Assembly (NCBI RefSeq): GCF_003443655.1
Contig: NZ_CP031941.1
Coordinates: forward strand, 5,791,001 to 5,855,000
Direction of reading: 5' to 3'
DNA from: Nostoc sphaeroides
GTDB lineage: Bacteria; Cyanobacteriota; Cyanobacteriia; Cyanobacteriales; Nostocaceae
Length of the DNA: 64,000 nt
The notes under the pieces were generated by a model, which did no database searches, was not told where the DNA came from, and saw only the letters and a list, made by a program, of their open reading frames with translations. A program made the translations under genes and the position numbers. Of this stretch, positions 52,378 to 60,527 are shown one piece after another. Numbering within the stretch: the first letter of the stretch is position 1; each line of letters starts with the position of its first letter.

Positions 52378-52510
52378 TATATCTCTTTCTTCTTTCTTCC
52401 CTCATGGGAATATCCCTGACTTTCCTACCTGGGAAGTTACAGAATATGTCTAAGATATTCTCAGTCTTATTCATCTCAACGGTGTGCGATCATGTGTTGT
52501 TCGCCACGTT

Positions 52511-53119
52511 TTATTGAATATTCAGATTTGCTTCCTTTATCAAAACTTTTAACAAAGCTGCCGCACCAATTTGGGCAGAAACAGCATTAGCATCCCATTT
52601 GCCATCTGCTACATACTTGCCTTTGTTGTAGTTGTTAGTCCCTGACCACAGGTAAGGCGTGAGAACTTCTGGATGGTACTGTCTATAACCAACGCCGTTG
52701 TATCTCTCTAGCTGCCAAAGTTGTGCTGGCAAACTCCAATCTTTTACTCGGTTGAATTCTTTGATTGTCAAAGCATCAATCGCGCTTTCTTCCCAAGTGT
52801 ATCCTACCTCCCAGCCGTTGATAGGGTCAGCTAGTGGTCTACCAGATGGTTCGTTGACAGTACGTTTTTTTAGCGAGTCGCCGTTGTGCAAATGTTTGCT
52901 GAAGTTAAGGGAACATTCCATATTATGGATGACTGCAACAAAGTACCAAGGCACATTAATTTTTTGCACTAATGCTTCGTAACGAGGGCGATTTGCACTG
53001 ATTTTCGCAACTATATTTTGAGTACTGCTCAGTTTATCTGGTCTAATTTGGCAACTATTCCAAAGCTTTTGATATTCTGGTTTTAAATCTTGAAGGCTGA
53101 GTAGTATTTTATTTGCCAT
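52511..53119 (-). CDS. Lysozyme-family (phage-type) muramidase-like protein
   Basis: A 202-residue protein: YFVAVIHNMECSLNFSKHLHNGD, with a probable catalytic Glu in HNMECSLNF, then RTVNEPSGRPLADPINGWEVGYTWEESAIDALT, LWQLERYNGVGYRQYHPEVLTPYLWSGTNNYNKGKYVADGKWD. This pattern fits the 'lysozyme family protein' group (COG5526-like) of phage-derived wall-lytic enzymes. No signal peptide is seen. It is divergent from a peptidoglycan-binding-domain gene at 53546 across 426 bp, so the pair may act on cell walls. Activity is inferred from family pattern. Confidence 0.78.
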   Translation of the reverse strand: MANKILLSLQDLKPEYQKLWNSCQIRPDKLSSTQNIVAKISANRPRYEALVQKINVPWYFVAVIHNMECSLNFSKHLHNGDSLKKRTVNEPSGRPLADPINGWEVGYTWEESAIDALTIKEFNRVKDWSLPAQLWQLERYNGVGYRQYHPEVLTPYLWSGTNNYNKGKYVADGKWDANAVSAQIGAAALLKVLIKEANLNIQ

Positions 53120-53545
53120 TTTTATTAAACACCTAAGAATAACCTTGATTTTTCTAGTTATGACGAAACTAGCTCACCTTTCTATTTTTGGAAAGTTTTT
53201 ATACAAAAGTTAATTTATTCAATATATATCAGATTAAGACAATTTGTTCTAACTAGGCAACCTCACAAATCATCGGTATTAACCCAAGCGTATTGCTCTA
53301 TAAACAAGCTTGTTCTGGATTTATACTTTTGAGGTATTATACGTATTATTACTTAGCAATGTATTTAGCATTGCAAATAAATACATTCTTATTCCAGTAT
53401 AAATCATGAATATTTGGGGTGCTTAATCATAAATTAATAGTAAAAATTATCACAATAAATTTTGTTTTAGAGTATTGTTCATAACAACATCAATGTTGAA
53501 AATGATGTTTATACTTAGAAGTAAGTAAATTAAGGTAGGTGCATC
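53120..53545. other. Divergent intergenic region of the wall-lytic pair
   Basis: A 426-bp AT-rich stretch between the divergent lysozyme-like and peptidoglycan-binding genes. No repeat element or gene is seen. Two promoters must lie here. TTAGCAATGTATTTAGCATTGC at 53355 contains a short inverted repeat (GCAATG / CATTGC) of unknown role. Confidence 0.4.
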
Positions 53546-54454
53546 ATGAAACTACAAGATTTCTTGGGAAAAGATGAGAAATGGGGATTTGAGGCGATCG
53601 CTGAGGATGCAGACTTGGCTCGTCAGATTCAGATACTGTTAATCGGCTTAGGTTTGCTGGAACCTCCAGCCGATGGTAAATTTGGCCCTGTTTCTGTGAT
53701 ATCTCTCAAAAAATTTCAAGAATTAACAAAGCTTGAAGAGAATGGCTTTTTAGGAGCAGTCACAGCCAAAAAACTAATTGAAACCAAAATAGATGATCTT
53801 CCTAAACCCCCCTTAAAACTAGGCAATGACATCGCTAGTAAGATTGTAAAATATATGCAATCCAAAGATTATCAGGTATTTAGCAATCCAAAAGAATACA
53901 ACATTGTTTATGTAGAGGGTATAGATGCAGACTGGACTCTCAACAGTGATACACCCAATCAATTTAACGATCGCCGCATTGTCATTGAAGTAGTAAACGG
54001 CGTTCCCAAAATCGTAGATCACTGGGAAGCTACTACAGAACCAGGGAAGTACTACACTTATAATCCGATGAATCGCAAAGGAGCAGCTAGGATTCAGTTT
54101 GGACAATACAAAGCTTGGGCTGTTGGTACTCACGGCACAGCAGAGCCTCACGAAGCATTAGTGCAAGTTGGAGATATAACTGTTTGTAGAGATTTCAACC
54201 AAGATTTTAAACGGACTGGCGACAAACTTGATACAGGTGATGATTTTTATGTGAATCAACACTACGGCTTTGATTATTCCCGGAATGATATTCGCCTTGC
54301 TAGCGCGGGTTGTTTAGTGGGACGGACTCGTGAGGGACATAGAGAGTTTATGGCGATTATTAAACAAGACCGCCGTTATGTCGCTAATCGCAAATATACT
54401 TTTTACACTGCCGTGATTCCTGGGGATGATTTACTGAAAACTTTTCCAGGATGA
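53546..54454 (+). CDS. Peptidoglycan-binding-domain protein with LD-transpeptidase-like C-terminus
   Basis: A 302-residue protein. Residues about 20-80 form a PG_binding_1 domain (LARQIQILLIGLGLLEPPADGKFGPVSVISLKKFQEL). The C-terminal half is of unrecognised family: VGTHGTAEPHEALVQVG, VNQHYGFDYSRNDIRLASAGCLVGRTREGH. The SAGC with a preceding His recalls the (S/T)-x-G-C active site of YkuD LD-transpeptidases, but the surrounding pattern does not fully fit. No signal peptide. It may be exported with the divergent lysozyme-like protein, for instance by a contractile or phage-like device; this is speculation. Confidence 0.7.
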   Translation: MKLQDFLGKDEKWGFEAIAEDADLARQIQILLIGLGLLEPPADGKFGPVSVISLKKFQELTKLEENGFLGAVTAKKLIETKIDDLPKPPLKLGNDIASKIVKYMQSKDYQVFSNPKEYNIVYVEGIDADWTLNSDTPNQFNDRRIVIEVVNGVPKIVDHWEATTEPGKYYTYNPMNRKGAARIQFGQYKAWAVGTHGTAEPHEALVQVGDITVCRDFNQDFKRTGDKLDTGDDFYVNQHYGFDYSRNDIRLASAGCLVGRTREGHREFMAIIKQDRRYVANRKYTFYTAVIPGDDLLKTFPG

Positions 54455-54479
54455 GTAATAGTAGGGACGTACATCTGTG

Positions 54480-54674
54480 CATTGGTGTCAACTTCAGCTA
54501 AAACTCCTTTAAAACCTCGTTTCCAGCCAGAGGCTGGAAATGCTCTTCAATTGCGGCTCTACCGCAAGTCTTGAGGCGGAGCCTCTTAGTAGGCATTCCC
54601 AGTCGGAGACTCTTGACGAGGCAATCTTTTAAAGCTCTGTCTGGACTGGTTTTTACGTTAATTTGACACCAATG
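54480..54674. mobile_element. MITE-like element, TIR CATTGGTGTCAACTT (family F), copy 1
   Basis: A 195-bp segment bounded by CATTGGTGTCAACTT (54480-54494) and AATTTGACACCAATG (54660-54674), with small internal hairpins (CCAGCCAGAGGCTGG, TTGCGGCTCTACCGCAA). A second copy with a different interior is at 60988-61192. Confidence 0.68.
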
Positions 54675-54710
54675 ACCAAATAATTATTAATTCATAATTC
54701 ATAATACTTC

Positions 54711-54858
54711 GGCTCCCTTCGGCTTACCTCGGCTTACCTCGGCTTACCTCGGCTTACCTCGGCTTACCTCGGCTTCGCTCGGCACAAGTCGCTCGGCACA
54801 AGTCGCTCGGCACAAGTCGCTCGGCACAAGTCGCTCAGGGCAAGACGCTCAGTACAAG
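54711..54858. repeat. Two adjacent minisatellites
   Basis: GGCTTACCTC (10 bp) is repeated five times from 54721, followed by GCTCGGCACAAGTC (14 bp) four times from 54777 and two diverged copies to 54858. The second unit resembles an outgrowth of the first (CTCGG shared). They sit inside the inverted copy of the 48003-48345 segment. Confidence 0.85.
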
Positions 54859-55020
54859 TTCATAAATTTTAAAATGGGACAGAGCCACCCACGCTCATTT
54901 TTAATGAGCGTGGTCTTAAAGAGCGTGGAGCATTTCTTGCTCCCACTGATAGCGAGTCCGCGAGCGTCTTTCAATTATGAATTATAAATTATCAATTATG
55001 AATTAGTTTGACATCTGTGC
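54859..55020. repeat. Inverted paralogue of the 48 kb non-coding segment, with empty site
   Basis: TTCATAAATTTTAAAATGGGACAGAGCC followed by ACCCACGCTCATTTTT matches, in the opposite orientation, the DNA flanking the family C element at 48123-48282, but without that element. The ATGAGCGTGG hairpin and TTATGAATTATAAATT strings complete the match. ACATCTGTGC occurs at 54471-54480 and again at 55011-55020, bracketing the whole block as a 10-bp direct repeat. Confidence 0.6.
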
Positions 55021-55033
55021 TACCCTACTTTGT

Positions 55034-55615
55034 CTAACTTTGTTCTTGTGGTTGTCCTATTTGTGCAGTTAACTTCTCTTTATCCTGCCTGCGTTTTTTG
55101 GCGTAAAGTTGAATAGTGACTGCCATCAAAATAATCATGCCAAAAATAGCCCAAGCAGCGATATCTGTAGGTAGATTATTCTTAAACACAGCCAGCAACA
55201 CGATCGCTACTAACATAACTGTGGGTGCTTCATTTAGAGCACGTAATTGCTGACCACTCCAGCCACACTCATCTACTGCTAACTTTTTCATCAGCCGAGC
55301 GCAGTAATGATGATAACCAATTAAAATAGCCACAAACAGCAGTTTTATATGCAACCAACCCTCTTTTAAAACGTCCGGTTCAGTGGTTAATAAACCGATA
55401 GCCATTGCGATCGTCACGTACATTCCTGGGTTAGTGATGATATAGTAGAGACGCTTTTCCATAATTTGATACTGATTTTTCAGTATCGTTTGCGCTGGTT
55501 CGGGTTCAAGGTTGGCTTCAACGTGATAGATAAAAAGACGAACTAAGTAGAACAAACCAGCGAACCAAACTACAAATCCGACAATATGAAAGGCTTTAAA
55601 CCATGAATAAGCCAT
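55034..55615 (-). CDS. hemJ: Protoporphyrinogen IX oxidase HemJ
   Basis: A 193-residue membrane protein that oxidises protoporphyrinogen IX to protoporphyrin IX. It has four or five helices: WFKAFHIVGFVVWFAGLFYLVRLFIYHVEA (with the conserved His and Arg), MYVTIAMAIGLL, WLHIKLLFVAILIGYHHYCARLMKKLA with the conserved His and Lys, and MLVAIVLLAVF. This matches the HemJ/UPF0093 family that serves most cyanobacteria. hemE at 30528 is in the same pathway but not linked. A minus-strand frame overlapping its start (55596-55829) is not credited. Confidence 0.95.
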   Translation of the reverse strand: MAYSWFKAFHIVGFVVWFAGLFYLVRLFIYHVEANLEPEPAQTILKNQYQIMEKRLYYIITNPGMYVTIAMAIGLLTTEPDVLKEGWLHIKLLFVAILIGYHHYCARLMKKLAVDECGWSGQQLRALNEAPTVMLVAIVLLAVFKNNLPTDIAAWAIFGMIILMAVTIQLYAKKRRQDKEKLTAQIGQPQEQS

Positions 55616-55803
55616 GAATACTAATCTCCTTTACTTGTGGTTGTGAGCCATTTTTAATGGTAATAAAAAGTTCACAAATGCAGGCTGAAATAACATTATA
55701 AGTCTGGCAAAAATCCAGAATTAATTTCTTTCCCACAGATAAATCATCGGTATTTATCTGTGGTTTCATTTTTATAATATCGATTTTTGCCAAAAGTATA
55801 TTG

Positions 55804-56655
55804 TCAATGAGCATCTTTACGACGCACAAAGGGTAAAAGGTCTTCTAAAATCGCTTCGTGGTAGTGTTCTTGAGGATAATGCCCGACATTGTTAAGTTTT
55901 ATTAATTCGGTATTTGGTACGGAATTGGCAAAGTTTTCGGCAATGTCTACGGGTAACCAAGGGTCAATCATACCCCATTGAATCAGAATTGGCTGTTGCC
56001 ATTCTTTAAAGCCAGATTCAATTTCTTTCATTGCTGAATCAAGCTGTAAATTGCGAATACTTGATAAGAGACTCCGCCCAGATGAAGAACTTTTCAAGAA
56101 TGGTTTTCGATAAATATCTAATTCCTTATCCCCTATGCGATAACGGCTTCCACCTTCTAGCGTTCGGTCAACCAAAAGCGGGTCTTGGGTCATGACCTCA
56201 CCTGCCAAAGGTAAACCCATTTGTTTAATTTTCCAGGGTAATCTGGCAGCAGTTGAAATTGGTGTATTTAAAATAACTAAATTGGCAATTTGTTCTGGAT
56301 GACGCAAGGCATATTGTAATCCTACAGAACCTAAAAATCCTTGGACAACTAGAGAAAAGTGTTCAAGTTCTAGCGCTTTAACAAATCCTTCTAAAGCTGT
56401 AATAAAAGCATCAGGAGTGTAAGCAAAATCTCGTTTTTCTGGTTTTAAAGAATTGCCGTAACCAATCCAATCTGGAGCGATCGCTCTTGTCCCCTGATTC
56501 GCCAAAGCAGGTATAATATTACGCCAGCTATAACTTTGTGAAACTAAGCCGTGTAGCAACAACACAGGCGCTAAGTCACTTCTGCCGATTGGTAAAGATT
56601 CCCGATAAAACCATTCCAGTGAATCTACATTGATTTTATGTTCTGTTATTGACAC
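55804..56655 (-). CDS. Alpha/beta hydrolase-fold protein with no canonical nucleophile
   Basis: A 283-residue protein with the alpha/beta hydrolase frame: [22 protein letters not shown] (oxyanion region), [16 protein letters not shown], and the nucleophile elbow [17 protein letters not shown]. In related haloalkane-dehalogenase-like proteins this elbow reads VVQDWGG with the nucleophile at the D; here that position is Gly106. The acid (WGMIDPWLP) and His (NVGHYPQEH) regions remain. It may use another residue, bind ligands without hydrolysis, or be inactive. The family fold is certain; enzymatic activity is doubtful. Confidence 0.88.
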   Translation of the reverse strand: MSITEHKINVDSLEWFYRESLPIGRSDLAPVLLLHGLVSQSYSWRNIIPALANQGTRAIAPDWIGYGNSLKPEKRDFAYTPDAFITALEGFVKALELEHFSLVVQGFLGSVGLQYALRHPEQIANLVILNTPISTAARLPWKIKQMGLPLAGEVMTQDPLLVDRTLEGGSRYRIGDKELDIYRKPFLKSSSSGRSLLSSIRNLQLDSAMKEIESGFKEWQQPILIQWGMIDPWLPVDIAENFANSVPNTELIKLNNVGHYPQEHYHEAILEDLLPFVRRKDAH

Positions 56656-56672
56656 GCTATTTTCCTATATTG

Positions 56673-56817
56673 GGCATTTGTCATTTGTCATTTGTCATTT
56701 GTCATTGGTCATTGGTCATTCGTCATTAGTTATTCTTTCTCCCCCTGCCTCCCCTGCTCCCCCTGCCTCCCCTGCTCCCCCTGCCTCCCCTGCTCCCCCT
56801 GCTCCCCCTGCTCCCTC
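56673..56817. repeat. TTTGTCA/TTGGTCA heptamers followed by CCCCTGCCTCC arrays
   Basis: Heptamers TTTGTCA, TTGGTCA and TTCGTCA run from about 56673 to 56728, then the units CCCCTGCCTCC and CCCCTGCTCC repeat to 56817. The C-rich part overlaps the 3' end of the glycine-oxidase-like gene region by only a few bases. It is a typical Nostoc-type low-complexity spacer. Confidence 0.8.
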
Positions 56818-57925
56818 ATCCCCCTATTCCTTGAGAAATAATCATCTCACGAATCGCATAAGCTGTAGCGGGTGCTAGTAAAACGCCGTTGCGATAGTGT
56901 CCGGTAGCTAGGAGGACATTACTAAACCCTGGTAACTTACCAATAACTGGGGCTGGACGACCTTCAGGACGGGGACGTAAACCCGACCAGGTGCGGCGAA
57001 TGGTTGCTGTGGCTAATTCTGGACAAAATGCGATCGCTTGTTTTCTAACTGATTCCAGCAGTTCTTGATTTGGCGGTATCTCATGGCCATTGTTGGGAAA
57101 TTCCACTGTTGCACCCACCCAATAATCTCCACCACCCACAGGAACAATATGCACATCGTTACCCGTTATCGCTGGCTGGAAGTCTGGATTACCCAACGGA
57201 TGCCCTACATGCATTTGCAATGCTTGCCCTAGCACGGGGCGGATATCAATTATTTGATTTAATTTTGCTGTCAGTGGTGTTGAACCTAACCCTGCTGCGA
57301 CTACAAACCAATCTGCGGCTATTTTTCCTTCTGTAGTCTCAAGTTGAACGCAAAATTGGGGGGAAGAATCAGGTGGTGAGGTTTGGGCATCCAAAACAGC
57401 GACACCAAATTTGAAGGTTACACCGTTTTGTTGGGCAGCCTCAACTAAAGCTAATGTGAGAGCAGTTGGATCAAGTTGACGATCTTGAGGAGAATAGACA
57501 GCGCCAGTTATTGTTTCGCAATCAACTTGAGGACAGATATTTTTGAGTTTAGCCGTATCCCATATTTCTAAATGCCAGCCTTGAGAGTGGCGAACTTCTA
57601 CAAGTTTTTCCCATGCTGCTAAATTCTCCTCTTCCAAACCAAGACTGAGAATTCCCTGGCGATTAAAGGGGATTTTGCGACCTGTTACAGCTTCTAGTTC
57701 AGGAATCAAAGTTTCATAGCGTTGGATGCTAGTTTCCCGCATCTGCCAAGCTTTGCCCTTAATTTTTTGGCTGATTGCGCCCATTAAAACGCCAAGTGCA
57801 GCGCCCGTAGAAGCTTGGGCTGGTGCTTGCCGATCGCAAACTGTGATTTTTAGCCCTTTTACTAGACTCAGTTGGTATGCGATCGCAGCCCCAACCACAC
57901 CACAACCGATAATAACTACATTCAT
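56816..57925 (-). CDS. FAD-dependent oxidoreductase, glycine oxidase/ThiO-like
   Basis: A 369-residue DAO-family flavoenzyme. [19 protein letters not shown] holds the FAD GxGxx[45 protein letters not shown] and [11 protein letters not shown]...[17 protein letters not shown], then [18 protein letters not shown], are typical of glycine oxidase and D-amino-acid dehydrogenase relatives. ThiO-type enzymes make dehydroglycine for thiamine thiazole synthesis in many cyanobacteria; no thi genes adjoin here, so the substrate assignment is tentative. Confidence 0.87.
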   Translation of the reverse strand: MNVVIIGCGVVGAAIAYQLSLVKGLKITVCDRQAPAQASTGAALGVLMGAISQKIKGKAWQMRETSIQRYETLIPELEAVTGRKIPFNRQGILSLGLEEENLAAWEKLVEVRHSQGWHLEIWDTAKLKNICPQVDCETITGAVYSPQDRQLDPTALTLALVEAAQQNGVTFKFGVAVLDAQTSPPDSSPQFCVQLETTEGKIAADWFVVAAGLGSTPLTAKLNQIIDIRPVLGQALQMHVGHPLGNPDFQPAITGNDVHIVPVGGGDYWVGATVEFPNNGHEIPPNQELLESVRKQAIAFCPELATATIRRTWSGLRPRPEGRPAPVIGKLPGFSNVLLATGHYRNGVLLAPATAYAIREMIISQGIGG

Positions 57926-57939
57926 GACTTGTGCTTTAA

Positions 57940-58157
57940 ATGAGAAGTTAGGAGGAAGTTAGAAGTTAGGAGTTAGCAGTTAAAAATTTGAGAAATTAGG
58001 AGTTAGAAGTGAGAAGTTAAAAATTTTAAATTCTTAACTCTTAACTCTTAACTGCTAACTCTTAACTCCTAACTCCTAACTCCTAACTCTTACCTCTTGT
58101 AGAGACGCGATTAATCGCGTCTCTACTGTACAGACGCGATTAATCGCGTCTCTACTT
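57940..58157. repeat. STRR array and two palindromes upstream of psbQ (downstream side)
   Basis: AAGTTAG/GAGTTAG heptamers and their complements (TAACTCT, AACTCCT) run from 57940 to 58092. They are followed by two copies of AGACGCGATTAATCGCGTCT near 58104 and 58134, the palindrome also seen three times at 16738-16822. The psbQ stop lies at 58158. Confidence 0.78.
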
Positions 58158-58613
58158 TTAACCCTCTTCTTTCTTAGGAAGCAGATTGAGGAATTTGTCA
58201 ATATCTGCAAAAGCAGCTTCAGAGCTAGTCAAGGCAGGTTGAGGTTTGCCAGCACTAGTAGCTTTATCAAGTTTAACCAGGTCTTTAAAAAAATCTTGCG
58301 TTATTTGACGTGCTGTGGGTTGGTCTTTGGGTAGAAGGTTGGGAGTTACATAAGTCAGATTCAGCTTTGCTTCCGTTATCGGGCCATGTATAAAATTACG
58401 CACATTAATCCAATCACCTTTTTTAATCAGGGTTGTCAATTCTTCTGAGCGATCGCGCACAGCCTGAATTTCAGGAACATAAGCCTGAATTCTTTCAAGT
58501 TGCGTTGCTGTATAAGTCGGAGGTGCTACCGCAACACCAGGGCCGCCACAACTAATTAGGAATGTGGCCAATAATACTAGGAAAAATGAAAAAATCGAGC
58601 GTTGACGCACCAT
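58158..58613 (-). CDS. psbQ: Photosystem II protein PsbQ (cyanobacterial lipoprotein)
   Basis: A 151-residue lumenal lipoprotein. A signal segment (SIFSFFLVLLATFLISC) ends in a lipobox with Cys22. The mature part (LERIQAYVPEIQAVRDRSEELTTLIKKGDWINVRNFIHGPI, then ITQDFFKDLVKLDKATSAGKPQPALTSSEAAFADIDKFLNLLP) is the four-helix PsbQ bundle that stabilises the oxygen-evolving complex of photosystem II. Its presence marks the organism as a cyanobacterium. It is a single gene flanked by repeats. Confidence 0.96.
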   Translation of the reverse strand: MVRQRSIFSFFLVLLATFLISCGGPGVAVAPPTYTATQLERIQAYVPEIQAVRDRSEELTTLIKKGDWINVRNFIHGPITEAKLNLTYVTPNLLPKDQPTARQITQDFFKDLVKLDKATSAGKPQPALTSSEAAFADIDKFLNLLPKKEEG

Positions 58614-58973
58614 ACATTGAACTTGATTACTGTTTTTTTGCCGATTAACAGTGTCATTTTAGATCGCTAGCGTAATTTATCGTTCTTATCTGCCAGGGAT
58701 TTTGCAGAAAATCTTGATATTTTTTCCAAACGGCAGAGTTTCATCTGCTTTTCAGGATTTTTTAAGTACAATTACTTAATAGGTGTTAGCCAGTCCCAAC
58801 AAGAACCTATTTTTGGTATCTGTCTAGTAACCAGGATTGTTAGGGAAATATGATTTAGAGTTGCTAAATCTCAAAGGTCTTGATAAGCTGAAACACCGAT
58901 AAGATAAGCCTTTTAGCGGTTTTTCTGTCTTCACATCCCCGAAGATGCCGACGCGATATAGGAGTGTTTTTTA
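58614..58973. other. psbQ upstream region
   Basis: A 360-bp gap between divergent genes. It contains AATAGGT / ACCTATT (about 58778-58824) as a weak inverted pair, but no gene or known element. Promoters for psbQ (leftward) and the next gene (rightward) must be here. Confidence 0.4.
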
Positions 58974-59408
58974 GTGAATGCAGCTGAACAGGCAACGAAC
59001 CTTGAACTCGCCAGCAACATTGCTACGGTGGTTAATTTGTTCAAATTCGAGTTTCCTGATGCCAAATCTGATCTCAAACCCTGGAAGAATGACCCGGAAA
59101 CCAGGGAGTTAGTCGATCCAGATTCTATAGATATTGGCTTTCACTTTCCTGGTATCAGCAAATCTTGGCGAAGTCGGAGTATTTTAATTCAAATCCGATT
59201 TTATCAAGATCCCATCAATAATTCCCGGCGGGCGATCGGCGTGGAAGTAGCTGGCTTCGATCATCGCGGTGAAGCGTGGCGACTTTCTACGGTAGAAAAC
59301 TGGAGTGTTGTCGGCGCATCTTCGCCTTCTGGCGAAATCGAGGATAAGCTCAAACAGATTTGCCGACACATTTTAGAAGTTTTTAATAAACCAGGACTTA
59401 CGCATTGA
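58974..59408 (+). CDS. Conserved-type hypothetical protein with MITE-derived C-terminus
   Basis: A 144-residue protein with a GTG start preceded by AGGAGTG. The pattern KFEFPDAKSDLKPWKNDPETRELVDPDSIDIGFHFPGISKSWRSRSILIQIRFY resembles a cyanobacterial hypothetical family with no known role; no catalytic motif was recognised. The last codons CCA GGA CTT ACG CAT TGA coincide with the family A terminal repeat AGGACTTACGCA, so the residues GLTH and the stop come from an inserted element, implying a modified C-terminus. Confidence 0.75.
   Translation: MNAAEQATNLELASNIATVVNLFKFEFPDAKSDLKPWKNDPETRELVDPDSIDIGFHFPGISKSWRSRSILIQIRFYQDPINNSRRAIGVEVAGFDHRGEAWRLSTVENWSVVGASSPSGEIEDKLKQICRHILEVFNKPGLTH
59393..59408. 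mobile_element. Solitary family A end inside gene terminus
   Basis: AGGACTTACGCATTGA is identical to the right-hand end of the element at 2851-3033 read inward. No partner end was seen in the next 600 bp, so only one end remains, or the rest was lost or replaced. Confidence 0.55.
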
Positions 59409-59422
59409 AAACCTGAAACCTA

Positions 59423-59698
59423 GATCCCCCCATTCTTGACAGGTTAAGGTCATCAAAAATTTGTCAATGAGTAATAATACTTAAAATATTGCCAAAAACA
59501 GGGTAGAAAAACACAATTTTTGGGCTAGCGATGCCTACGGCGGGCTGCGCCTACGCGTCGTCTTAAAAAGCATCACTCATTCTTACCCGATAAAGTCCGT
59601 AGAAGATGAGATTTGATACCTAACTACAGTTTCAATTTTTAGCGTAACTACTATTGACAAAACGAATTTTGTCTTAACCTGTCACGAATGGATCCCCC
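59423..59698. mobile_element. MITE-like element, TIR CATTCTTGACAGGTTAAG (family G) with GATCCCCC duplication
   Basis: The element is 59431-59690 (260 bp), bounded by CATTCTTGACAGGTTAAG and CTTAACCTGTCACGAATG. It is flanked on both sides by GATCCCCC (59423-59430 and 59691-59698), which reads as a target-site duplication. The interior includes a GCGATGCCTACGGCGGGCTG phrase and the palindrome GACAAAAC / GTTTTGTC. Confidence 0.7.
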
Positions 59699-59806
59699 CT
59701 AACCCAATACTGCTCGGTTAAGGAAAGAAAGTGGGCTGAAACCCTTGAACTATCGTTGTCTATAATGCCCAAAAGAGGCTTAACCGAGCAGTATTGCCCC
59801 CTAACC
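59695..59806. mobile_element. MITE-like element, family C, copy 2, with CCCCCTAACCC duplication
   Basis: The element is 59706-59795 (90 bp), bounded by AATACTGCTCGGTTAAG and CTTAACCGAGCAGTATT, the same ends as 48136-48270. CCCCCTAACCC lies on both sides (59695-59705 and 59797-59807), an 11-bp duplication. It is inserted only 15 bp from the family G element, in the same older GATCCCCCTAACCC...AAAAGG repeat. Confidence 0.74.
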
Positions 59807-60060
59807 CCCCTTAAAAAGGGGGGAATGATAAAAGCCCCCTTTTTAAGGGAGTTGGGGGCAAATCATCCCAATACAATAACCATTCGTAAAAATCTGGAAG
59901 ACTTGCGGCGGAATCGTCAGCCTTGATTCAGGAGAATGGTTGCTTTTGTCTGGCGTTGGTTTCAGTAATTTAGGTAATCTGCACCGGCTGCATTACCAGC
60001 CTGGGATTCAAATCCCAGTCTAATAAGTAGACAAGATAATTAATTACACAATGTCATTTC
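59807..60060. repeat. CCCCCTTAAAAAGGGGG hairpin repeat and spacer
   Basis: CCCCCCTTAAAAAGGGGGG and, 16 bases later, GCCCCCTTTTTAAGGG form strong hairpins; this is a common cyanobacterial dispersed repeat that served as the target of the two upstream elements. The remaining 180 bases hold no recognisable gene. Confidence 0.6.
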
Positions 60061-60114
60061 AAATGCAGGTAAGCAAAATGAAGCGATCGCAACCCTTATA
60101 ACTACTTCTCTACG

Positions 60115-60219
60115 ATACAGCACTTCCGGCAGCTATGAGGTACATCCTCAAATCTGAAAGCTTTGATAGGAGAGGGCAAGGAGAAAAGCTGTATTGCATA
60201 ATAGCCGGAAGCGCTGTAT
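60115..60219. mobile_element. Short inverted-repeat element, TIR ATACAGCACTTCCGGC (family L)
   Basis: ATACAGCACTTCCGGC (60115-60130) and GCCGGAAGCGCTGTAT (60204-60219) are inverted ends, 15 of 16 paired. The 105-bp segment lies just upstream of the 21-bp tandem array and contains the first codons of the plus-strand frame that runs into that array, which makes that frame doubtful. Confidence 0.58.
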
Positions 60220-60275
60220 GCTTTGCGAAGGGTGCGATCGCAATAACTGTAAATATTTTTGTTTCTCTACTTAAT

Positions 60276-60527
60276 GAGCCTCTGAACTCCATTAATGAGT
60301 CTTTGAACTCCATTAAAGAGCCTCTGAACTCCATTAAAGAGTCTTTTAGCTCCATTAATGAGCCTTTGAACTCCATTAAAGAGTCTTTTAGCTCCATTAA
60401 TGAGTCTTTGAACTCCATTAAAGAGTCTTTTAGCTCCATTAATGAGCCTTTTAGCTCCATTAAAGAGCCTCTGAACTCCATTAAAGAGTCTTTTAGCTCC
60501 ATTAATGAGTCTTTGAACTCCTTTCCA
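60276..60527. repeat. 21-bp tandem repeat array, about 12 units, open on both strands
   Basis: Units of the form GAGCCTCTGAACTCCATTAA(T/A) repeat 12 times with ordered point variation (GAG(C/T)CT(C/T)TGAACTCC or TTTTAGCTCC; ATTAA(T/A)). On the plus strand they encode 7-residue units such as EPLNSIK and ESFSSIN; on the minus strand MELKDSL and MEFKGSL, each beginning with ATG. No stop occurs in either of these two frames. It may be a repeat that happens to be open, or a coiled-coil coding part of a decayed gene. Neither frame has a convincing start signal. Confidence 0.8.

Noticed and set aside
54711-54858. Considered as a CRISPR or attachment-site array
   Set aside because: Direct repeats of 10 and 14 bp with no spacers; they are minisatellites.
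55596-55829. 77-codon minus-strand frame between hemJ and the alpha/beta hydrolase gene
   Set aside because: It overlaps both real genes in another frame and has no protein-like character.
60276-60527. Considered as a CRISPR array
   Set aside because: The units are contiguous, without spacers, and vary by ordered point changes; no cas genes are present.
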